NCBI GenBank assembly: GCA_946886065.1
Contig: CAMPHU010000010.1
Span: 1-44,881, forward strand
Source: an uncultured Massilia sp.
Lineage (GTDB): Bacteria; Pseudomonadota; Gammaproteobacteria; Burkholderiales; Burkholderiaceae
Direction of reading: 5' to 3'
DNA: 44,881 bases
A program made the translations under genes and the position numbers. Of the stretch, positions 26,273 to 32,375 are shown one piece after another. Below the pieces are notes generated by a model. That model was not told the origin of the DNA. It saw nothing but the letters and a program-made list of their open reading frames with translations, and did no database searches. Numbering within the stretch: the stretch's first letter is position 1; the number at the start of each line of letters is the position of its first letter.

Positions 26273-27307
26273 ATGAACATGGAAGCAAACCAGGGGCGCG
26301 GCGGGCTTGCCGCCGGCGGCGACGAGGCCCTGGCCTTGTCGGGGAATGCCGGCGCCCAGCTGGAGGAGGCGATGCGGCGCCTGGAAGACGACATCCGCAG
26401 GCGCGAGGCGGCCGAGGCCGAGCTGATGCGGCGCAACGCCGAGCTCACGGAGGTCAACGCGCGCCTGTCGATGGCCCAGGAACAGCTGGTCCAGTCCGAG
26501 AAGCTGGCCTCGATCGGCCAGCTCGCGGCCGGCGTGGCGCACGAGATCAACAACCCGATCGGCTACGTGTTCTCGAACTTCGAGACGCTCGGCAGCTACA
26601 TCGGGCGCATGCTCGAGATGTTCAAGGCCTATGAGGAGGCCGAGGCCAGCATCGCGGAGCCGGCGGTGCTGGAACGCCTGCGTGCGATGCGCGCCGGAAT
26701 CGACCTCGACTACCTGATCGAGGACATCCCGGTACTGATGTCGGAATCGCGCGAGGGCATCACCCGGGTGCGCAAGATCGTCCAGGACCTGAAGGATTTC
26801 TCGCGCGTGGACGCGAACCAGGAATGGCAGTGGGCCAACCTGCACGCCGGCCTGGATTCGACCCTGAACATCGTCAGCAACGAGGTCAAGTACAAGGCCG
26901 AGGTGGTGCGCGAGTACGGCGACATCCCGGACATCGAATGCCTGCCTTCGCAGCTCAACCAGGTGTTCATGAACATCGTGGTCAACGGCGCCCATGCCAT
27001 CACGGGGGCGGGCGGGCGCATCACGATCCGCACCGGCGTCCTGGCGGACCGCAGCCATGTGTGGGTCGAGATCTCCGACAACGGGGGCGGCATCGCGAAG
27101 GAACACATGGCGCGCATCTTCGATCCTTTCTTCACCACCAAGCCGATCGGCAGCGGTACCGGGCTCGGCCTCTCGCTGTCCTACGGGATCATCCAGAAGC
27201 ACAACGGGCGGATCGAGGTGCAGAGCGAGCCTGGAAAGGGGACCACCTTCCGCATCGTGCTGCCGGTGCACCACGTCGCCAACGGCGGCGAGGAGGCGGC
27301 GCCATGA
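26273..27307 (+). CDS. Soluble histidine kinase with N-terminal coiled coil
   Basis: This 344-residue cytoplasmic kinase has no membrane segment and no obvious sensory domain. A long coiled coil (about 27-75) leads to a HisKA helix with His90 in AAGVAHEINNPIGYV. The HATPase has NQVFMNIVVNGAHAI as N box, DNGGGI, the F box FDPFFTTKP and GLGLSLS. The HEINNP type resembles kinases that take their input by protein-protein contact. The start ATG at 26273 has AAGG upstream; an ATG two codons later is an alternative. The last codons overlap the REC-HD-GYP gene (ATGA). Its immediate partners are therefore the receivers encoded at 27304-28623 and 28620-29144. Confidence 0.92.
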   Translation: MNMEANQGRGGLAAGGDEALALSGNAGAQLEEAMRRLEDDIRRREAAEAELMRRNAELTEVNARLSMAQEQLVQSEKLASIGQLAAGVAHEINNPIGYVFSNFETLGSYIGRMLEMFKAYEEAEASIAEPAVLERLRAMRAGIDLDYLIEDIPVLMSESREGITRVRKIVQDLKDFSRVDANQEWQWANLHAGLDSTLNIVSNEVKYKAEVVREYGDIPDIECLPSQLNQVFMNIVVNGAHAITGAGGRITIRTGVLADRSHVWVEISDNGGGIAKEHMARIFDPFFTTKPIGSGTGLGLSLSYGIIQKHNGRIEVQSEPGKGTTFRIVLPVHHVANGGEEAAP

Positions 27308-28623
27308 ACGCGAACGGGAAGCCGACAGGCGTCATCCTGTGCGTCGACGACGAGCCGCACATCCTGTCGGCGCTGCGGCGCCTGTTCCGCGCCCAGGGCT
27401 ACGAGATCCTGACCGCGAACGGTGGGCGCGAGGGCCTGGCCCTGCTGGCAGGGCGCGAGGTCGACCTGATCATCTCTGACATGCGCATGCCCGAGATGGA
27501 CGGCGCCCAGTTCCTCGAGCGCGCCCGCCAGGACCATCCGCACGCCTTGCGTATCCTGCTGACCGGCTACGCCGACGTGGCCCAGATCATCGGCGCCGTC
27601 AACCGCGGCGAGATCTACCGCTACATCACCAAGCCCTGGGACGACACGGAAATGCTGCTGCTGGTGCGGCACGCGCTGGAGCGGCGCGAGCTGGAGCAGG
27701 AAAAGCGCCGGCTCGAAGAGCTGACGCGGCAGCAGAACGAGCAGCTGCGGGAGCTGAACCAGGGCCTGGAAGCTCAGGTGGCCAAGCGCACCGCCCAGCT
27801 CAAAGCCACCCACGAGAGCCTGGTGGCCTCGCACGAAAAGCTCAAGCGCAGCTTCCTGACCTCGATCCGGGTGTTTTCCGGCATGATCGAGCTGCGCGGC
27901 CCCAAGCTGGCCGGCCATTCGCGCCGGGTGGCCGACCTGGCGCGCCGCATCGCCGGGCGCATGGGCATGAGCGCCCAGGAGACCCAGCAGGTGTTTGTCG
28001 CCGGCCTGCTGCACGACATCGGCAAGATCGGCATGCCCGACCTGCTGCTCGACACGCCGGTGGCCATGATGACCGGCGACCAGCTCAACCAGTACAAGCT
28101 GTACCCGGCGCGCGGCCAGGAGATCCTGATGCCGCTCGAAGACCTGGCGGAAGCGGCGGCGCTGGTGCGCGCGCACCAGGAGCGCTTCGACGGCGAGGGC
28201 TTCCCGGACCGCCTGGCCGGTTTGGACATTCCGCTCGGGGCGCGTATCCTTGCGGTGGCGAGCGACTACGACAACCTGCAGATCGGCGTGCTGGCGCGCA
28301 ACCCGATGACGCGCGAACAGGCGGCAAGCCTGGTCCATGACCGGCGCGGCGCACGCTACGACCCGGCGGTGGTGGCGGCCTTCATGGAAGTGGCGACCGG
28401 CCGCGTGCCCCCGCCCGAGGCACCGCCGGACCGGGCACTGAAGGTGGCGGGCCTGAGGCCGGGGATGCGCACCTCGCGCGACCTGATCACGCGCGGCGGC
28501 CAGCTGCTGCTGTCGGCCGACCACGTGTTGACCGACCGCATGATTGCCCAGATCGCCGATTACGAAAAAAGCGCGGCCGAGCAGTTCACGGTGCACGTAC
28601 GCATGGAAGGAGAGGGTGGATGA
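27304..28623 (+). CDS. REC-HD-GYP response regulator (variant HD-GYP site)
   Basis: This 439-residue protein has a receiver (1-125, Asp59 in SDMRMPEMDG, Lys110 in ITKPW) and a coiled coil (about 125-180). An HD-GYP domain follows with His237-Asp238 in LLHDIGKIG. HD-GYP proteins degrade c-di-GMP or pGpG. Here the HHE motif reads H291-Q-E and GYP reads GFP (299-301), so one expected metal ligand is changed and activity is uncertain. A C-terminal PilZ-sized beta module (LRPGMRTSRDLITRGGQLLL, about 380-435) resembles the stand-alone 105-residue protein upstream. Both ends overlap neighbouring genes by four bases. Confidence 0.93.
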   Translation: MNANGKPTGVILCVDDEPHILSALRRLFRAQGYEILTANGGREGLALLAGREVDLIISDMRMPEMDGAQFLERARQDHPHALRILLTGYADVAQIIGAVNRGEIYRYITKPWDDTEMLLLVRHALERRELEQEKRRLEELTRQQNEQLRELNQGLEAQVAKRTAQLKATHESLVASHEKLKRSFLTSIRVFSGMIELRGPKLAGHSRRVADLARRIAGRMGMSAQETQQVFVAGLLHDIGKIGMPDLLLDTPVAMMTGDQLNQYKLYPARGQEILMPLEDLAEAAALVRAHQERFDGEGFPDRLAGLDIPLGARILAVASDYDNLQIGVLARNPMTREQAASLVHDRRGARYDPAVVAAFMEVATGRVPPPEAPPDRALKVAGLRPGMRTSRDLITRGGQLLLSADHVLTDRMIAQIADYEKSAAEQFTVHVRMEGEGG

Positions 28624-29144
28624 GGAAAATTCTGCTGGTGGACGACGAGGCGAACGTGCTGAGCGCCCTGCAGCGCGCCCTGCGCGGCTTCCTGCCGTCG
28701 GGCGAGGCCGAGATCGTGACCTGCCAGGACCCGGAACAGGCACTGCTGCGCTGCGCCGAGGCCAGTTTCGACGTGGTGATGTCGGACTTCCGCATGCCCG
28801 GGCTGACCGGGGCCGACTTCCTGCAGGTGGTGAAGGGCCTGCAGCCGGACGCCGTGAGGCTGGTGCTGTCCGCCTCGAACGACATCGGCGAGGTGATGGA
28901 GTCGATCAACCGCGCCGAGGTGTTCCGCTACGTGGCCAAGCCCTGGCAGGCGGCCGAGCTGGAAAAGATCTTCCACCAGGCCTTCGCCCGCCGCGACGAG
29001 GCGCTGGCGGCGCGGCGGCTGGCCGAGCCGGAGATTTCGGAAGAGCTCACGCCGCAAGAGCATGAGGCGCGCAGGCTGGAAAGGGAAGAGCCGGGGATCA
29101 CCCGCGTGCGGCGCAATCCCGACGGGTCGATCATCCTCGATTAA
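28620..29144 (+). CDS. Single-receiver response regulator with short tail
   Basis: This is a 174-residue protein. A receiver occupies residues 1-125, with Asp8/Asp9, phospho-acceptor Asp55 in VMSDFRMPG, and Lys107 in VAKPW. It belongs to the same receiver subtype as those in the three composite proteins upstream. The remaining 50 residues are charged (ISEELTPQEHEARRLEREE), ending in a short beta-like VRRNPDGSIILD. There is no DNA-binding or enzymatic output, so it may pass phosphate or bind a partner. It is the last gene of the cluster. The ATG overlaps the preceding TGA and follows a GGAGAGGGTGG site. Confidence 0.9.
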   Translation: MRKILLVDDEANVLSALQRALRGFLPSGEAEIVTCQDPEQALLRCAEASFDVVMSDFRMPGLTGADFLQVVKGLQPDAVRLVLSASNDIGEVMESINRAEVFRYVAKPWQAAELEKIFHQAFARRDEALAARRLAEPEISEELTPQEHEARRLEREEPGITRVRRNPDGSIILD

Positions 29145-29179
29145 CCGCGTTGTTTCGCTACACCGCTATCCTCAAGACC

Positions 29180-29218
29180 GTCTTCCCCGCCGAGGTGGAC
29201 GCCGAGTCCGGGGATGAC
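29180..29218. terminator. Extragenic palindrome between convergent genes, possible bidirectional terminator
   Basis: GTCTTCCCCG at 29180-29189 pairs with CGGGGATGAC at 29209-29218 with one mismatch across a 19-base loop. It lies in the 108-base gap between the end of the signalling cluster and the end of the convergent permease. There is no T-tract. The CCCCGCC/GGGGATGAC words resemble dispersed extragenic palindromes common in this bacterial group, so it may be a repeat element rather than a simple terminator. Confidence 0.4.
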
Positions 29219-29252
29219 GCGGTAGCGCGAAGCTGGCGTCTCGGGTGCGGAC

Positions 29253-30545
29253 TCAGGTGCCGATATAGGCGATCTTGAAGGTAAACAGCGCCGCAATGAT
29301 CCACACCACCGGCCGCACTTCGCGCGCCCGCCCGGTCAGCAGCTTGAGCGCCGCGTAGGTGATGAAGCCAAAGGCGATGCCTTCCGCGATCGAGAAGGTG
29401 AACGGCATCACCAGCGCGGTCACCGCCGCCGGGATGCTCTCGGTACTGTCGCCCCATTCCACATCGCCCAGGTCGGCCAGCATCAGGCAGGCCACGAACA
29501 GCAGCGCCGGCGCGGTCGCGTAGGCCGGCACCACGCCGGCCAGGGGCGCGATGAACAGGCAGGCCAGGAACAGCACCGCGACCGTGAGCGCGGTCAGGCC
29601 GGTGCGCCCGCCCGCCTGCACGCCGGAAGCGCTTTCGAGGTAGGCGGTGGTGCTGGAGGTGCCCAGGATGCTGCCCGCCACGATGGCGCCGCTGTCGGCC
29701 AGCAGGGCCTTGTTGAGGCGGTCCATCTTGCCCTCGACCAGCAGGCCGGCGCGGCGCGCCACGCCCATCAGGGTACCGGTGGCGTCGAACAGCTCGACCA
29801 GGAAGAACACCAGCACCACGTTCAGGATGCCGACCGACAGCGCGCCGGCGATGTCGAGCTTGAACAGGGTCGGCTCGATCGAAGGCGGCAGCGAGAAGAT
29901 GCCTTTATAGGTGTTCCCGCCGAAGAAGAAGCTCAGCACCGTCACCAGCACGATGCCGATCAGGATCGCGCCGCGCACCTTGAGGCGGTCGAGGGCGACG
30001 ATGGCCAGGAAACCGGCGATCGCCATCAGGGCCTCGGGCTTGTGCAGGTCGCCGGCCTTCACCAGGGTCGGTTCGTTCGGCACCACGATGCCGGCGTTCT
30101 TGAGCGCGATCAGGGCCAGGAACATGCCCAGGCCGACCGTGATGGCGACCCGCATCGAGCGCGGGATGCCGTCCACGATCATGCCGCGCAGGCCCAGCAG
30201 CGAGACCAGGATGAACAGGCAGCCCGAGATGAACACGGCGCCCAGCGCGGCCGGCCAGGCGATGCCCATGCCCAGCACCACGGCGTAGGCGAAGTAGGCG
30301 TTCAGGCCCATGCCCGGCGCCATGGCGATCGGGTAGTTGGCGTACAGGCCCATGACGGCGGTGCCGAGCGCCGCCACGATGCAGGTGGCCACGAACACCG
30401 ACTCCTTCGGCAGGCCGGCATCGCCCAGGATGGCCGGATTGACGAAGATGATGTAGACCATCGTGAGGAAGGTGGTCAGGCCGGCCAGCACTTCGGTGCG
30501 CACGTCGGTGCCGCTTTCCCTGAGTTTGAAGAGTTTCTCGAGCAT
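29253..30545 (-). CDS. NCS2-family purine permease, AzgA/PbuG type
   Basis: This is a 430-residue inner-membrane transporter with about 12-14 hydrophobic segments. The opening MLEKLFKLRESGTDVRTEVL followed by AGLTTFLTMVYIIFVNPAIL is diagnostic of the AzgA/YicO/PbuG group, which imports adenine, guanine or hypoxanthine by proton symport. APGMGLNAYFAY and the GTSSTTAYLESASG motif, which lines the substrate site, are intact. The ATG at 30545 is chosen because it starts the family's canonical N-terminus, even though upstream sequence stays open and the ribosome site is weak. It is divergent from the next gene across a 177-base GC-rich gap. No riboswitch is seen. Confidence 0.93.
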   Translation of the reverse strand: MLEKLFKLRESGTDVRTEVLAGLTTFLTMVYIIFVNPAILGDAGLPKESVFVATCIVAALGTAVMGLYANYPIAMAPGMGLNAYFAYAVVLGMGIAWPAALGAVFISGCLFILVSLLGLRGMIVDGIPRSMRVAITVGLGMFLALIALKNAGIVVPNEPTLVKAGDLHKPEALMAIAGFLAIVALDRLKVRGAILIGIVLVTVLSFFFGGNTYKGIFSLPPSIEPTLFKLDIAGALSVGILNVVLVFFLVELFDATGTLMGVARRAGLLVEGKMDRLNKALLADSGAIVAGSILGTSSTTAYLESASGVQAGGRTGLTALTVAVLFLACLFIAPLAGVVPAYATAPALLFVACLMLADLGDVEWGDSTESIPAAVTALVMPFTFSIAEGIAFGFITYAALKLLTGRAREVRPVVWIIAALFTFKIAYIGT

Positions 30546-30722
30546 GTGGAAGGTTCCCGGTGACAGACGGCGCGGCCGCCCTTGTTGTTGGTTTGCCCGA
30601 AGCATAACATTGCGGCAGCCCATCCGTCGCGGGCGGCCCGTCCGCCGCGGGCCGCCGCGCGCTCGCCGTCCTCCGGGACGATGCGTTACCATGGGGACCT
30701 TGATCACTCTTTGCACCAGACC

Positions 30723-31931
30723 ATGCCCAAGAACAAGCGCCCCGCGCCCCGCAAATCGAACAATGTGCGCGAACCCGACACTTCCGCCCAGGCGCAGGAA
30801 CTGGCCGACCTGGCCCTCGAGATCGCCGAGCGCGAGGAGACGCCTGGCTTCGGTGCCGATGAGGAGCGCGAGGAGGAGCTGACGGCCGCTGTGCGCAAGG
30901 CGGTGCGGAAGAAGCGCGACGAGGTGCTGTACGAGGCCATCGAGCTGGCGCGCTACACCGATCCGCTGGCTTGCCGCATCCTGCGCGGCCGGATCGAAGA
31001 GGAAGCCGCGACCTTGCGCCTGCGCCGCGAGGACGGGCCGGAGTACGAGATCGACGCCTTCCTGGTGCCGCTGTTCGTGCGCAGCACCGGCGGCCTGGTG
31101 GCGCAGGAAGCCTTCCAGGACCAGGAAGCCTTCGAGCTCCTGTCCGGCAGCTTCCAGGCGGCCGGCCTGGACAGCCCGTCGGCGAAGGTGGTGCTGATCC
31201 GCCATGCCTACGACCTGGCCGAGATCGACCACGTCAGCTACGGCAGCCTGCACGAGATGCTGCGCGAGGCCGCCGCTTCGCTGCTGGAAAAGAAGCTGCA
31301 GCCGGCGCCGACCATCGAAGCCAGCATCCGCGGCTGGACCGGCGAGCCGGTCGCCCCCGACGAAACCGCGATGGAACTGCGCTTCCTGCTCGGCTTTTCG
31401 CTCAAGCGCGCCGACGACCCGTTCTACCGCGTGCCGAAGGACGAGGAGGGCAGCGACGCCTACTTCGCGCGCCGCATGGAGCGCTACCGCGACTGGACCA
31501 TCGGGATGGCGCCGCTCCTCAAGCGCAGCCTGGCCGCCGACCCGGAGCGCCTGGAGCTGGACTTCCTGTACCAGGACCTGTTCTTCGGCGCCAAGGAGCA
31601 GGCGGTGGGCGAGCTGGGCATGCTGTCGCTGCTGTCCGAGGTGCGCCGCACCCTGGCGGCCAAGGACCTCGAGCCGGACCAGGTGCACGCCACGGTGGCG
31701 CCGCTGGACATGGGCGAGCACATCGTCCTGCGCGCCAACCTGTATGCGCTGGACGGCGGCCAGCCCTGGGGCAGCGTGGAGAAGCCGGTCGACCTGGCGG
31801 CCGACCTGGGCGCCGAAGTGGACGAGCTGTGCGACGCGCTGCTCTCGGCCGGCCTGGAAGGGGTGTCGGTGGCCGCCGGCTTCAGTGAAGACGGCCACGC
31901 CGAAGGCGCCGAGCCTTACCACCGCGCCTGA
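30723..31931 (+). CDS. Conserved hypothetical protein, DUF2863-like
   Basis: This is a 402-residue acidic soluble protein. A Lys/Arg/Pro-rich start (MPKNKRPAPRKSN) leads to a helical section (LADLALEIAEREE) and a long mixed alpha/beta body, including YEIDAFLVPLFVRSTGGLV and FLLGFSLKRADDPFY. No catalytic motif, signal peptide or membrane segment is seen. Length, betaproteobacterial setting and overall character recall the DUF2863 family, whose function is unknown; this match is from memory and not verified. The start is the ATG at 30723; the open sequence before it lacks family character. Confidence 0.75.
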   Translation: MPKNKRPAPRKSNNVREPDTSAQAQELADLALEIAEREETPGFGADEEREEELTAAVRKAVRKKRDEVLYEAIELARYTDPLACRILRGRIEEEAATLRLRREDGPEYEIDAFLVPLFVRSTGGLVAQEAFQDQEAFELLSGSFQAAGLDSPSAKVVLIRHAYDLAEIDHVSYGSLHEMLREAAASLLEKKLQPAPTIEASIRGWTGEPVAPDETAMELRFLLGFSLKRADDPFYRVPKDEEGSDAYFARRMERYRDWTIGMAPLLKRSLAADPERLELDFLYQDLFFGAKEQAVGELGMLSLLSEVRRTLAAKDLEPDQVHATVAPLDMGEHIVLRANLYALDGGQPWGSVEKPVDLAADLGAEVDELCDALLSAGLEGVSVAAGFSEDGHAEGAEPYHRA

Positions 31932-32124
31932 ATGCCGCACTGCGGCAGGGATCCGCCAAGGAGCCTTCCGCGTTCCTGCGAGCGTGCGCCGGAAAGTCGG
32001 CGCGCGCCTCGCTCTCCCTCCTGAAACTCCTTCCTCACCCCCGCACCGGCCGCGTTTTCGCCGGTTCACGCTGCGGCGCACCATCAAAAGTTTTCACCGG
32101 TTCGTAGTGGATTTTCCTGTATCG

Positions 32125-32144
32125 ATGTAGGACGCCCCCTACAT
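32125..32144. repeat. Perfect 7-base inverted repeat (operator candidate)
   Basis: ATGTAGG at 32125-32131 and CCTACAT at 32138-32144 flank ACGCCC. The pair sits about 75-95 bases upstream of the candidate promoter of the glycosyltransferase fusion. The geometry fits a dimeric regulator. No known consensus is recognised. Confidence 0.5.
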
Positions 32145-32164
32145 GAGATATCGCTCAGGAAGCC

Positions 32165-32178
32165 CTCTCCTAGGAGAG
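32165..32178. repeat. Perfect 14-base palindrome
   Basis: CTCTCCTAGGAGAG is a perfect palindrome lying 20 bases after the preceding inverted repeat and about 40 bases before the AT-rich promoter block. It is a second candidate operator. Confidence 0.5.
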
Positions 32179-32375
32179 AGGCCGAACGGCTGGCTTACGC
32201 TTGGTTCTCGTTAGAAATGTTGCAATGCATAAATGAAAACATTAAAAAATTTACATGTTACGATTTCGGGGTCCGGCCAGGTTCAACCACTGTGTCAAAC
32301 GGCAAGAGAGAGAGAAATCCGGCCCGGAGATTTTTGCCAACAACTATAGCGCCAGCAAGGCGAAAGGAAATCAAC

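Larger units (their letters stand above)
31932..32375 (+). promoter_or_regulatory. 444-base regulatory region upstream of the glycosyltransferase fusion
   Basis: No gene was recognised. GC-rich sequence up to about 32100 gives way to two clean palindromes (32125-32144 and 32165-32178). A markedly AT-rich block follows at about 32211-32262, unusual for this genome. TTGCAA at 32220-32225 and TAAAAA at 32243-32248 form a weak -35/-10 pair with 17 bases between them. The leader from there to the ATG is about 125 bases, long enough for post-transcriptional control. GAAAGGA forms the ribosome site. Confidence 0.5.

Noticed and set aside
29145..30722. Purine riboswitch near the AzgA-type permease
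   Set aside because: The upstream leader shows no three-way-junction core sequence, and such riboswitches are rare in this bacterial group.
30546..32087. N-terminal extension of the purine permease to 944 residues
   Set aside because: The extension is antisense to the 402-residue hypothetical gene and precedes the canonical permease start; family members are about 430 residues long.
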